Assembly: GCA_022072205.1 (NCBI GenBank)
Contig: JAJVID010000155.1
Coordinates: 1-47,498, forward strand
Origin: Acidobacteriota bacterium
GTDB taxonomy: Bacteria; Acidobacteriota; Blastocatellia; RBC074
DNA length: 47,498 nt
Reading direction: 5' to 3'
Position 1 is the stretch's first letter. Every line of letters begins with the position of its first letter. Under the pieces are notes generated by a model, which did no database searches, was not told the DNA's origin, and was given only the letters and a program-made list of their open reading frames with translations. Made by a program: the position numbers and the translations under genes. This document shows, one piece after another, positions 11,590-18,833 of this stretch.

Positions 11590-12480
11590 ATGTCATCTTT
11601 AACCACCTATTGCCCTTCCTGCGGACGGGCGCTCAGTCCTGAACAGGACAATTTTTGCCCCCAATGCGAGATCACGATTCAACCTTCTCCCCTTCCGTCG
11701 CGAGAGTCCGGGTCGAAGTGGTTGGACTTGCTTTGGGCGTTGATAGTCTGGGGCGTCAGCGGCGGGTTCCTGCTGATATTGGATTTTGTCATTCGCATCG
11801 CTTATTGGTTTGTATACCGTCATGCGCCGGAAATTCAGGTCACGCGTGGCGCCGTTATAGCTTCACTCGTGGTTACGCTGATTATGCACGTGGTCGGGTT
11901 TGTGGCGGCGTGGCTGGTCGTTACGAGAATCGGACGAAGACCGTTCTGGCAATCTCTGGGATGGGGCTGGATACCACAGTTCAAACTGGTTCACGCCATT
12001 GTGCTGGCCTTTTTGATGATCGGCGTTTCAGTGTTGTTGGAGCAGGCATTGCCTCATAAAGAGACTGACCTGGAAAAATTTTTGAAGATGGGAATGGCTA
12101 TACGGGTAATGGTCGCGGTGCTCGCTGTGGTGACCGCGCCGCTGATCGAAGAGATCGTCTATCGTGGCGTCGTCTATTCGAGCGTCGAACATCTGGCGGG
12201 AAAAAAAGCGGCGGTAACTTTGGTCACTCTGCTCTTTGCGCTGGTTCACGTGCCGCAATACTGGGGAAGTGTCGCCGCCCTCACAGCCATTCTCTCGCTG
12301 AGCCTGGTGTTGACGCTGTTGCGCGCATGGACTGGGAAATTGCTGCCCTGCGTCGTAACACACCTGGTGTACAATGGAGTTCAGGCTGTGGCGCTGCTTG
12401 TCGCCGGGGATAAGGCGGTCAACAATCAACAAACCCAGACTGCGTTGATGACCATCTGGCAAGGCCTGGGATTGAGTTAA
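11590..12480 (+). CDS. CPBP-family intramembrane protease with N-terminal zinc ribbon
   Basis: Integral membrane protein of 296 residues. The N-terminus is a zinc ribbon (C8-x2-C11 and C23-x2-C26, CPSCGRAL...CPQCE). Membrane segments lie near 46-72, 86-112, 134-155, 170-190 and onward. The CPBP/Abi motifs are complete: E187-E188-I-V-Y-R192, FALVH220 and H258LVYN262. The family includes CAAX prenyl proteases (Rce1-like) and bacteriocin self-immunity proteins. The zinc ribbon is a common acidobacterial fusion whose target is unknown. It is probably cotranscribed with the NUDIX gene. Confidence 0.93.
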   Translation: MSSLTTYCPSCGRALSPEQDNFCPQCEITIQPSPLPSRESGSKWLDLLWALIVWGVSGGFLLILDFVIRIAYWFVYRHAPEIQVTRGAVIASLVVTLIMHVVGFVAAWLVVTRIGRRPFWQSLGWGWIPQFKLVHAIVLAFLMIGVSVLLEQALPHKETDLEKFLKMGMAIRVMVAVLAVVTAPLIEEIVYRGVVYSSVEHLAGKKAAVTLVTLLFALVHVPQYWGSVAALTAILSLSLVLTLLRAWTGKLLPCVVTHLVYNGVQAVALLVAGDKAVNNQQTQTALMTIWQGLGLS

Positions 12481-12488
12481 TGTCGCCT

Positions 12489-12516
12489 CAGGCGGTGGTT
12501 ATCCAAACGCCGCCTG
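12489..12516. other. Short hairpin after CPBP gene
   Basis: CAGGCGG (12489-12495) and CCGCCTG (12510-12516) form a 7-bp stem with a 14-nt loop, 8 nt after the CPBP stop. There is no T-run after it, so it is not a convincing intrinsic terminator. It may only protect the 3' end or be chance. Confidence 0.4.
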
Positions 12517-12571
12517 GTGAAAAACATCGTGCCCTCGTTTTGATCGAAATCAGCGAATTGAGGAAGGAAAT

Positions 12572-12802
12572 ATGGCCGTGAAGGATTTTTTCTCGATGAT
12601 GGAAAAATTGCAGGGAATGTTCGATAGCGACGATGTCGAAGTTATCACTAACGACGGTCAGAGCGTGCGCGGGCGAATTGACAATCTGCGCAGCACGCAG
12701 CCTTTCAGCAAACCCGCCGTCAAAATCACCGGTTCAGACGGCAAGATCACCAAAATTCTTTTCGCCGACATCAAAGATGTGATTGATCACAGGAAGAAAT
12801 AG
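12572..12802 (+). CDS. Small conserved-looking protein, unknown function
   Basis: A 76-residue soluble protein that I do not recognise. It opens with an amphipathic segment (MAVKDFFSMMEKLQGMFDS) and continues with DDVEVITNDGQSVRGRIDNL, then PAVKITGSDGKITKILFADI. The alternating pattern and the 'D-G-x-x-V-x-G-x-I' turn suggest a small SH3- or LSm-like barrel, which is inference only. A clear ribosome binding site (AGGAAGG at about 12562-12568) precedes the ATG and supports a real gene. It converges with the DUF4177-like gene. Confidence 0.7.
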   Translation: MAVKDFFSMMEKLQGMFDSDDVEVITNDGQSVRGRIDNLRSTQPFSKPAVKITGSDGKITKILFADIKDVIDHRKK

Positions 12803-12854
12803 CGCCGGACGCGGAGCATGGCTCTGGCAAAGCCGTTCGCCCGGCGCCGGAAAC

Positions 12855-13100
12855 CTATTTATCGCTCCCGGGGCGCTTGAAAGTGTATTTGACGTAGCGG
12901 CTGCTGGAGAGCAGTTCCTCGCCTTTGTTCGTGCGATGAACCGCGTAACCATCAACGTAAACGCCCACCAATTCCCATCCGTCTTGTCCGAGCGAATTCA
13001 GCCCGGCGTCAACATTGGCGTCAATGAAGTCTTCGCCGGTGACGCGGGAGCCGATCTTGCGAATCTCACCCCAATCCACCGTTTTATATTCCCACTTCAT
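12855..13100 (-). CDS. DUF4177-like small protein
   Basis: A small soluble protein of 81 residues. MKWEYKTVDW at the N-terminus and LNSLGQDGWELVGVYV in the middle are the hallmark of the DUF4177 family (a short alpha-beta domain of unknown function), ending with KYTFKRPGSDK. ATG 13100 is chosen because AGGTGA lies about 7 nt upstream. A GTG at 13109 would give three more residues but overlaps that ribosome binding site. It stands alone between intergenic regions. Confidence 0.82.
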   Translation of the reverse strand: MKWEYKTVDWGEIRKIGSRVTGEDFIDANVDAGLNSLGQDGWELVGVYVDGYAVHRTNKGEELLSSSRYVKYTFKRPGSDK

Positions 13101-13435
13101 CTTTATCACCTCATCCTTCTTTCAAGTTGGCTACGGAGACCGACGCTGCGATCCGTGGGGAATCGCAACATCGAGGATAAGCTGAGAGACTCCCTCTGGC
13201 GCGATTGCCGTTCGAACCGGTAATCACGCTTCCAGGGTGAACAGTCACTCTGCTTCGTCGTGAAAGAGCTTTGGGGGGATTAGTTGCGAGAGCTATTCTA
13301 CTACAACCTTTGCGGGTTTCCTCAAACGATATGCTGCGCTAAGCCAATAAAATCGCGCCTGATCGCGCACGCTTCCGGCGGGAGCGCAGGCTTCCAGCGT
13401 GCCGCTCTGGGAGCGCACGCTTCCAGCGTGCTCAG
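13101..13435. other. Intergenic region, 335 nt, with degenerate repeats
   Basis: No convincing gene on either strand. It lies between two minus-strand genes, so it should hold the DUF4177 promoter and the M28 3' region. It contains one weak GCTTCCAG-type element near 13226-13235 and the better repeats described at 13380-13432. A T-arm-like sequence near 13206-13222 has no matching acceptor stem and is not a tRNA. Confidence 0.6.
13380..13432. repeat. Two REP-like units, 29-nt period
   Basis: GGGAGCGCAGGCTTCCAGCG at 13380 and GGGAGCGCACGCTTCCAGCG at 13409 are near-identical 24-nt units separated by 5 nt. A third degenerate copy lies just upstream (GCGCACGCTTCCGGCG, 13365-13380). The second unit contains a perfect hairpin, GCACGCT-TCC-AGCGTGC (13415-13431), 5 nt from the M28 stop codon. 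This is a REP-type dispersed element that could stabilise the mRNA 3' end or act as a weak terminator. Confidence 0.8.
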
Positions 13436-14452
13436 CTATCGAATCTGCGCTTCGATTCTCGGCAGGCTGAGCAACACGACATCGCCGACGATCTTCAGGC
13501 TGCGCGGGCTGATCTTGTCCAGCGTGTCTTCTTTCGTGTGCCAGTAATCGTTTTCTCCGGGGGCGCTGCCGTACTCGAAATCAATGATGTCAACCGCCGG
13601 GACGCCTGCGCGCAGAAAAGGCATGTGGTCGTCATCGCCTACCGATGACGGGCGGCTGGGAAATTCCTTCGCGTGGCCGAGTTGTTGCGCCGTACCCCAG
13701 ATCGCCTCGACCAGCCATTGCGACGAGCCTTCTTCGCGCGGGATGGTCAAATCCTTATCGCCCATCATATCGAGCAGGATCATCGCCTTGACGCGGCTGA
13801 GTTGTTTCTCCTTCTTCAGCCGATTGGCCATGTAGCGGCTGCCGTATGTGTTGTCTTTGCCGTCCAGGCATTCGCTCCACTCGTGGCAGAAAGCCTCTTC
13901 GCCGTCGAAGAAGACGAACCAGTAAGTGAACTTTCTTTTCTGCTCCTTCTCTGACGCCAGGACGCGGGCGATTTCGAGCAGCGCGCCCGTACTCGACCCG
14001 CCGTCGTTCGCGCCGACGAAGGTAAATTCCTTGAACGGCTTGGTGTCGAAATGGCTGGCGATGATGATCACGTTCGGACTTTCGCCGGGCAATTCCGCGA
14101 CGACGTTTTTGAATTTCACTTTGCCGCGCGGCGTGTTCCCGGTGAACTCTTCGAGCGTCGTTTTCAAACCGTAGCTGTTAAGCTCGCGGACGATGTGTTC
14201 ACGCGCCTTTTCGTTTGCGGCTGACCCGGCGGGACGCGGGCCGAATTCGACCTGCGTTTTGACGTTGTTGAAAGCGCGCTCGCCGTCAAAAGCCGTCGTT
14301 TTCGCCATCGTCTTTTTGGACGTGTCGGCCTTGCTGGATTGATCGAGTTCAACCTTCTGGGCAGGCGTAGCTTCGATTGCGGGCTTCGGCGGATTGGAGC
14401 CGTCAGAGCAGGCGAATGTGAATGCGGCGGCGATCAGCAAAATCAGTCTCAT
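13436..14452 (-). CDS. M28-family zinc peptidase, glutaminyl-peptide cyclotransferase-like lipoprotein
   Basis: Exported enzyme of 338 residues. The N-terminus has a hydrophobic stretch ending at Cys15 (LIAAAFTFAC), a weak lipobox, then a low-complexity Lys/Thr linker to about 50. The catalytic domain shows the M28/glutaminyl-cyclase zinc site: IIIASHFDTK, GANDGGSSTGALLE, FFDGEEAF, LLDMMGDKDL and GDDDHMPFLRAGVP, followed by DYWHTKEDTLDKIS. This order fits glutaminyl cyclases (cyclisation of N-terminal Gln) better than aminopeptidases, though the choice is inference. Its ATG overlaps the accD stop (ATGA, 4 nt), so translation is coupled to accD, an odd pairing. REP-like units follow the stop. 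Confidence 0.9.
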   Translation of the reverse strand: MRLILLIAAAFTFACSDGSNPPKPAIEATPAQKVELDQSSKADTSKKTMAKTTAFDGERAFNNVKTQVEFGPRPAGSAANEKAREHIVRELNSYGLKTTLEEFTGNTPRGKVKFKNVVAELPGESPNVIIIASHFDTKPFKEFTFVGANDGGSSTGALLEIARVLASEKEQKRKFTYWFVFFDGEEAFCHEWSECLDGKDNTYGSRYMANRLKKEKQLSRVKAMILLDMMGDKDLTIPREEGSSQWLVEAIWGTAQQLGHAKEFPSRPSSVGDDDHMPFLRAGVPAVDIIDFEYGSAPGENDYWHTKEDTLDKISPRSLKIVGDVVLLSLPRIEAQIR

Positions 14453-15312
14453 TGGTCAGGTCCGGTGAAAGTCAGAATGTTGATCAGAAAATCGCGCAAC
14501 TCCCGGCGGTCAACCACCGCGTCGAGCATCCCGTGTTCGAGCAGGAACTCTGAACGCTGAAATCCTTTGGGCAATTTCTGCCGGATCGTCTGCTCGATCA
14601 CGCGCGGGCCGGCGAAGCCGATCAGCGCGCCCGGTTCGGCGATGTTGAAATCGCCGAGCATCGCGTAGCTTGCGGTCACGCCGCCGGTCGTCGGGTTGGT
14701 CAGCAGAGAAATGTAAGGCAGCCTGGCGTCGTCCATCCGCGCCAGCGCCGCCGAAATCTTCGCCATCTGCATCAGACTGAGCGCGCCTTCCTGCATCCGC
14801 GCGCCGCCCGAACACGAAACGACAATCAGCGGCAGGCGTTTCTCGATGCAGTATTCAATCGCCCGCGTTATTTTCTCGCCGACTACCGAACCCATGCTGC
14901 CGCCCATGAAACCGAATTCCATCGCGCAAATTACGATGGGGCGTCCGGCCATTTTGCCTTCGCCCGTCAGGAGCGCGTCGAGCATCCCGGTTTGTTTTTG
15001 CGATTTGCGCAGCCGGTCAACATAAGGCGCTTTATCAACGAAGTCGAGCGGGTCGGTTGGCGCGACATTCACGTCACGTTCGGTATATTGGCCATCATCG
15101 AAGAGCATCTGCAAACGCTCGCGCGAATTGAGACGGAAATGATAGCCGCAGGACGGGCAGACGTTCAGATTCGCCTTCAGGTCTTTGCGGTAAATCGTCG
15201 CGGCGCAATCTTCGTTCTCGCACTTGACGAAGATGCCTTCGGTTTTGACTGTGCGTTCTTCGGGTGGGGCGACCTCGCCTATCTTGTCAGTTTGGCGTTT
15301 GAACCAGGCCAT
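14449..15312 (-). CDS. accD: Acetyl-CoA carboxylase carboxyltransferase subunit beta
   Basis: Beta subunit of the carboxyltransferase that moves CO2 from biotin to acetyl-CoA in the first step of fatty acid synthesis. The protein has 287 residues from ATG 15312. Motifs: N-terminal MAWFKR, zinc ribbon with C31, C36, C52 and C55, then SRERLQMLFDDG, GFMGGSMGSVVGEKI, the acyl-CoA site SCSGGARMQEG, LTNPTTGGVTASYAMLGD and GPRVIEQTIRQKLP. The first zinc knuckle is C-x4-C (CENEDC) instead of the usual C-x2-C. A TTG at 15339 would extend it but adds non-family sequence. No clear SD is visible. accA is not adjacent. The stop overlaps the M28 start. Confidence 0.96.
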   Translation of the reverse strand: MAWFKRQTDKIGEVAPPEERTVKTEGIFVKCENEDCAATIYRKDLKANLNVCPSCGYHFRLNSRERLQMLFDDGQYTERDVNVAPTDPLDFVDKAPYVDRLRKSQKQTGMLDALLTGEGKMAGRPIVICAMEFGFMGGSMGSVVGEKITRAIEYCIEKRLPLIVVSCSGGARMQEGALSLMQMAKISAALARMDDARLPYISLLTNPTTGGVTASYAMLGDFNIAEPGALIGFAGPRVIEQTIRQKLPKGFQRSEFLLEHGMLDAVVDRRELRDFLINILTFTGPDQ

Positions 15313-15517
15313 ATTTGTAAGGGGAGAAGCAATGAGCAAAAGGCGAAATCATCAGACTGATTCGCCGTTTTGAATATGCCTTAATTATTTCGATTATTTA
15401 TCAATAGATTAACTCGTCAACGGCTCGCCATTCTACGCAGCGGTTTTATTGGTGTCAAAGAATGGATCGAAACAGGCATTTAATTTCACTGCAAGAAAAC
15501 CAACCATTTTGTGCTTT

Positions 15518-16480
15518 CTATGCTCCGGTTTCACTAAGGTACGACGCCAACTTTGTTAAATCCACATTGCCGCCTGAGAGCACGACACCGACGCGCTTGC
15601 CTGCGAAATCGAATTTGCGATGGAACACAGCCGCCGCTCCCGCCGCTCCCGAAGGTTCAACCAGGATTTTCATCCGTTCGAGTATGAACCGCATCGTCGA
15701 GATCAGTTCCTGATCGCTGACCAGCAAAATATCATCAACCAGTTCGCGGATGATCGGGAAGGTCAGTTTGCCCGGCGCCGTGACCTGCAAGCCGTCGGCT
15801 ATGGTTTTGGGAACGGGGATTTCTACGCGCTCGCCCTTGCGGAGCGATTGCCACGTGTCGTTGGCTGTTTCTGGTTCGACGCCGAAGATGCGGATTTGCG
15901 GGCGCAGGTGTTTGGCGGCCACTGCGCAACCGGCTAGCAGTCCGCAGCCGCTGGCCGGCGTGAGCAGGAAGTCGAGTTCGGGAACGTCTTCGAGCAATTC
16001 CAGAGCCGACGTGCCCTGTCCGGCCATGATCGCGTAATCGTCGAACGGTGGGACGAGCGTCATTCCACGTTCGCGGCAGATTTTTTCGCCAGTGTCTTCG
16101 CGGCTTTGAGAATAGCGGTCGTAGAAAATTATCTCAGCGCCATAAGCGCGAGTCGCAGCGACTTTGATTTGCGGCGCGTCCTCCGGCATGACGATCACCG
16201 CCGGGACGCCGAAGAGCTTCGCGGCCAGCGCCGTCGCCTGCGCGTGATTGCCTGAAGAATAAGCCAGCACGCCGCGTTTGCGCTCTTCGGGGTTAAGCGA
16301 AGCGAGTTTGTTGTACGCGCCGCGAAATTTGAACGCGCCGACACGCTGAAGGTTTTCGGCTTTGAAAAATACTTCGCAGCCCTCTTGCTCGTTGAATTGT
16401 TTCGAGGCCAGAACCGGCGTTCGGTGCGCTACACCCTGCAATCGTTCGCGGGCCTGGAGGATGTCGTTGAAGTTCAGCAT
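15518..16480 (-). CDS. PLP-dependent threonine/serine dehydratase (ammonia-lyase) family
   Basis: Fold-type II PLP enzyme of 320 residues, predicted to deaminate threonine or serine. The PLP lysine lies in VGAFKFRGAYNKL (Lys51 region), the cofactor-phosphate or substrate loop in YSSGNHAQATALAA, and the C-terminal Ser/Gly segment in EPSGAAGAAAV and VVLSGGNVDL. The usual GGGGLLAG loop reads ASGCGLLAG. There is no C-terminal ACT domain, so it is the short catabolic or racemase-like type; serine racemase or threo-3-hydroxyaspartate ammonia-lyase are alternatives. It ends a minus-strand run with the Uma2 gene (8 nt gap) and a second dehydratase paralogue. Confidence 0.9.
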   Translation of the reverse strand: MLNFNDILQARERLQGVAHRTPVLASKQFNEQEGCEVFFKAENLQRVGAFKFRGAYNKLASLNPEERKRGVLAYSSGNHAQATALAAKLFGVPAVIVMPEDAPQIKVAATRAYGAEIIFYDRYSQSREDTGEKICRERGMTLVPPFDDYAIMAGQGTSALELLEDVPELDFLLTPASGCGLLAGCAVAAKHLRPQIRIFGVEPETANDTWQSLRKGERVEIPVPKTIADGLQVTAPGKLTFPIIRELVDDILLVSDQELISTMRFILERMKILVEPSGAAGAAAVFHRKFDFAGKRVGVVLSGGNVDLTKLASYLSETGA

Positions 16481-16488
16481 AAAGTTAG

Positions 16489-17145
16489 TTATTCCTGCGA
16501 AGTTTGATCGGTTTCAGCGTCTTCCTCGGTTTCGTCGTCTTCGCTGGGGAACGCTACACTGTAATAGATCTCAGAGAGTTCGATCCGGCAATCAATCGAA
16601 GGGATGTGGAGGCTCGACTCCGGGCCGCTGGTTGCTGACATCAGCCATTTCCCGTCAGCTTGCCGGGAGAAATGTTCGATCAAAGGCCTCTTTTGCGAAA
16701 CGAGAATGTAGTCGGTCAGAGTGTCGTTATGAGCGCGATAGCGGATGAACTTTTCTCCGCGATCAAAGGCTTCTGTTGAAGGAGAAAGGATTTCGATGAT
16801 GACTTTGGGATTGAGAAGTACGTCGCGGTGTTTATCGTGAAATTCTGGCTCACCACAAAAGACGATCGCATCAGGGTATGAAAAGAGGTCTTTTGGCCAT
16901 TGCCTGGATTTAGGATCAGGCCCACAACGAACTTTCATGTTCTGAGTGCGCCCCTGACAAGGAGTCCCTTTTAACTGATTACGTAGTTCCCCTGCCAGAT
17001 TGAAACAGATAGCGCCGTGCGCATCGCTTTCGCCAGCCATCGGGCGAATCTGGCCGTCAAGATATTCGTGACGCTCTTCATCCGCGCGCTCAAGAGCCAA
17101 ATATTCTTCAACAGTGTAATAACGTTTTCGCTGTGCTGTTACCAT
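16489..17145 (-). CDS. Uma2 family protein (DUF820, restriction-endonuclease-like fold)
   Basis: Putative PD-(D/E)xK-fold protein of 218 residues, a family expanded in Cyanobacteria and found in Acidobacteriota; its biological role is unsettled. N-terminal YYTVEEYLALERADEERHEY and LDGQIRPMAGES are the usual opening. The core YPDAIVFCGEPEF, LLNPKVIIEILSPST and DRGEKFIRYR carries the predicted catalytic Asp, Glu and Lys region, followed by TDYILVSQ. The C-terminus is an acidic tail (about 198-218). It lies 15 nt from the downstream end of the second dehydratase gene and 8 nt from the first, so all three are probably one transcript. Confidence 0.9.
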   Translation of the reverse strand: MVTAQRKRYYTVEEYLALERADEERHEYLDGQIRPMAGESDAHGAICFNLAGELRNQLKGTPCQGRTQNMKVRCGPDPKSRQWPKDLFSYPDAIVFCGEPEFHDKHRDVLLNPKVIIEILSPSTEAFDRGEKFIRYRAHNDTLTDYILVSQKRPLIEHFSRQADGKWLMSATSGPESSLHIPSIDCRIELSEIYYSVAFPSEDDETEEDAETDQTSQE

Positions 17146-17160
17146 AAGGTCTCCTTGCGC

Positions 17161-18165
17161 TCAGCTAAAGATTTTTGAGATCGAATCCGTGTCGAGATTC
17201 GCGCCGGTCAGCACGTTGACGACATTCTGGCCTTCGAGCCTTTCGCGCAATTTGATTGTCGCAGCCGTCGCCACCGCGCCGGCGCCTTCGACCAGATTGT
17301 GCGTCGTTCGCCAGAGCAGGCGGATAGCGCGGATGATCTCGCTGTCGCTGACCAGCACAACCTCATCCACGCCTTCGCGCCCTTCAGAACCTCGGATGAT
17401 GTCGAAAGTCAGCCTGGCGGGAACGCGCGTCGCCACGCCGTCGGCGAAGGTATGCGCGTCTTTGGTTTCGACAATACGGCCCTCTTTCCAGGAAAGATAA
17501 ATGCTGGGCGCGCCCTCGGCCTGCACGCCGATGATTTTGGTTTCGGGCGACAGCGCGCGGAACGCCGTGATCACGCCGCAGACGCCGCTGCCCAGACCAA
17601 TCGGGACAAAGATCACATCGGCCTTTTCGCCGCGCTCCCGCAGCGATTCGATGATTTCGAGCGCGTAAGTCCCGACGCCGTTGATCAAATGCGGCTCGTT
17701 CGCCGAATGGATGTAACGCAGATTTTCGGCATTCGACAGGCGTTGGACTTCCTCGCGGGCTTCGTCGAAATCGCGGCCATACTCGATCAGCCGCGCGCCG
17801 TAAGCCCGCATCGCTTCGTTTTTTTCCGGGTTGTTGCCGAACGGCACGACGATCGTGGCGGGGATCGAATGGATGCTTGCGGCCAGCGCAACCGATTGGC
17901 CGTGATTGCCACGCGTGGCGGTAATCACGCCGTCGTGTGTGCGCTCTTGCGCGAAATGGCTCATGAAATTCAATCCGCCGCGAATCTTGAATGCGCCGGT
18001 CACCTGATGGTTTTCGTGCTTGAGGAAGACGCGGGCGCCGATCTCTCGTGTGAGCAGCGGATATTCGATCAACGCCGTCGGTTTCACCGTGCGATAAACG
18101 ACCTCGCGCGCGGCGCGGATGTTTTCAACTGAAACCTGAGATTGCAGAATGGAAACCGGTTGCAT
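17161..18165 (-). CDS. PLP-dependent threonine dehydratase-like enzyme (paralogue)
   Basis: Second fold-type II PLP enzyme of 334 residues. PLP lysine in VTGAFKIRGGLNF, the substrate loop as ATRGNHGQSVALAA (Arg replaces the usual Ser, TRGNHGQ), the glycine-rich loop VPIGLGSGVCGVITA, and GVQAEGAPSIYLSW. The TRGNHGQS form differs from the SSGNHAQ of its neighbour and suggests a different substrate, such as another hydroxy-amino acid. No ACT domain. It heads the three-gene minus-strand run with Uma2 and the other dehydratase. The start at ATG 18165 follows an AGGA-containing stretch. Confidence 0.88.
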   Translation of the reverse strand: MQPVSILQSQVSVENIRAAREVVYRTVKPTALIEYPLLTREIGARVFLKHENHQVTGAFKIRGGLNFMSHFAQERTHDGVITATRGNHGQSVALAASIHSIPATIVVPFGNNPEKNEAMRAYGARLIEYGRDFDEAREEVQRLSNAENLRYIHSANEPHLINGVGTYALEIIESLRERGEKADVIFVPIGLGSGVCGVITAFRALSPETKIIGVQAEGAPSIYLSWKEGRIVETKDAHTFADGVATRVPARLTFDIIRGSEGREGVDEVVLVSDSEIIRAIRLLWRTTHNLVEGAGAVATAATIKLRERLEGQNVVNVLTGANLDTDSISKIFS

Positions 18166-18295
18166 AAACGAGTCCTTCTCCGAAAGGAAGAGTCGAGCCG
18201 GAAAGTTTAAGACGATGGATTATTTCCATCTTGCTCTTTGGCTTTGTGATCTTAGCATTGTGTCGGGTAGAATGCCCATCGCAACCCCAAAAGAT

Positions 18296-18323
18296 GATTG
18301 CGGATTGCGGATTGCGGATTTCA
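18296..18323. repeat. Heptamer tandem repeat (GATTGCG)n
   Basis: Three exact GATTGCG units (18296-18302, 18303-18309, 18310-18316) and a fourth diverged unit GATTTCA (18317-18323). It lies in the 220-nt divergent spacer between a dehydratase gene and the STAS gene. Unlike the other short-unit arrays in the window it has no clear inverted partner. Confidence 0.9.
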
Positions 18324-18385
18324 GCCGCAGACGCCGCCGCGTATCAATCCGTGATTCACAAGGCTGAGAATCAGTAACCCCAATT

Positions 18386-18802
18386 ATGATTACCATCGGA
18401 ATTCATTACGTCGGGACTATCGCCTCGCTGGATATGCGCGGCAAGTTCATCAAAGGACAGGGCGGTTTTCAATTGCAGATGCTCGTTGACAAGGTTTTGC
18501 AGGCGGGCACGAGCAAGGTTCTGCTCAACCTGACCGAAGTGCCGATCATTGACAGCATGGGCATTGGTGAAATCGTCCGCGCTTTCAAACGGGTTCAGGA
18601 GGCCGGAGGGACTCTCAAACTCGTCGGCGTGACCGACCGCGTCTATGGCGCGTTGAAAATCACGCAACTGCTCGAGCTGATCGAAAGCTTCAATAACGAA
18701 GAAGAAGCCATCGCAAGTTTCGGGAAGGGAAAGGGCAGGAAGAAGAAATCAGGTGAAGAGGCTGAAGAATCGGGCGATGACGAGAGCGGCGCCGAGGAGT
18801 GA
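18386..18802 (+). CDS. STAS-domain anti-sigma factor antagonist
   Basis: SpoIIAA-like regulator of 138 residues that would bind an anti-sigma factor (serine kinase) and be switched by phosphorylation. The STAS fold covers residues 1-110: an N-terminal beta strand, SLDMRGKFIKGQGGFQLQM, KVLLNLTEVPIIDSMGIGEI (Ser57 region in DSMGIG is the expected phosphosite) and GTLKLVGVTDRVYGALKITQ. A low-complexity Lys-rich then acidic tail (112-138, GKGRKKKSGEE...) is an addition. No partner kinase is nearby. No good SD precedes ATG 18386, so translation may be weak or the start inexact. Confidence 0.9.
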   Translation: MITIGIHYVGTIASLDMRGKFIKGQGGFQLQMLVDKVLQAGTSKVLLNLTEVPIIDSMGIGEIVRAFKRVQEAGGTLKLVGVTDRVYGALKITQLLELIESFNNEEEAIASFGKGKGRKKKSGEEAEESGDDESGAEE

Positions 18803-18825
18803 GACCGGCTATTCAGTCTCACTCC
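18796..18825. terminator. Hairpin between convergent genes, terminator-like
   Basis: A perfect 10-bp stem, GGAGTGAGAC (18796-18805) with GTCTCACTCC (18816-18825), 10-nt loop, overlaps the STAS stop codon and ends 9 nt before the VWA gene's end on the other strand. There is no T-run, so it is only a candidate bidirectional terminator. Confidence 0.5.
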
Positions 18826-18833
18826 CATCTGGA

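Noticed and set aside
13206..13222. T-arm-like sequence (stem TGCCG/CGGTA with loop TTCGAAC) suggesting a tRNA
   Set aside because: No acceptor, D or anticodon arm can be folded around it on either strand.
18296..18323. CRISPR array
   Set aside because: Units are 7 nt without spacers; no cas genes are present.
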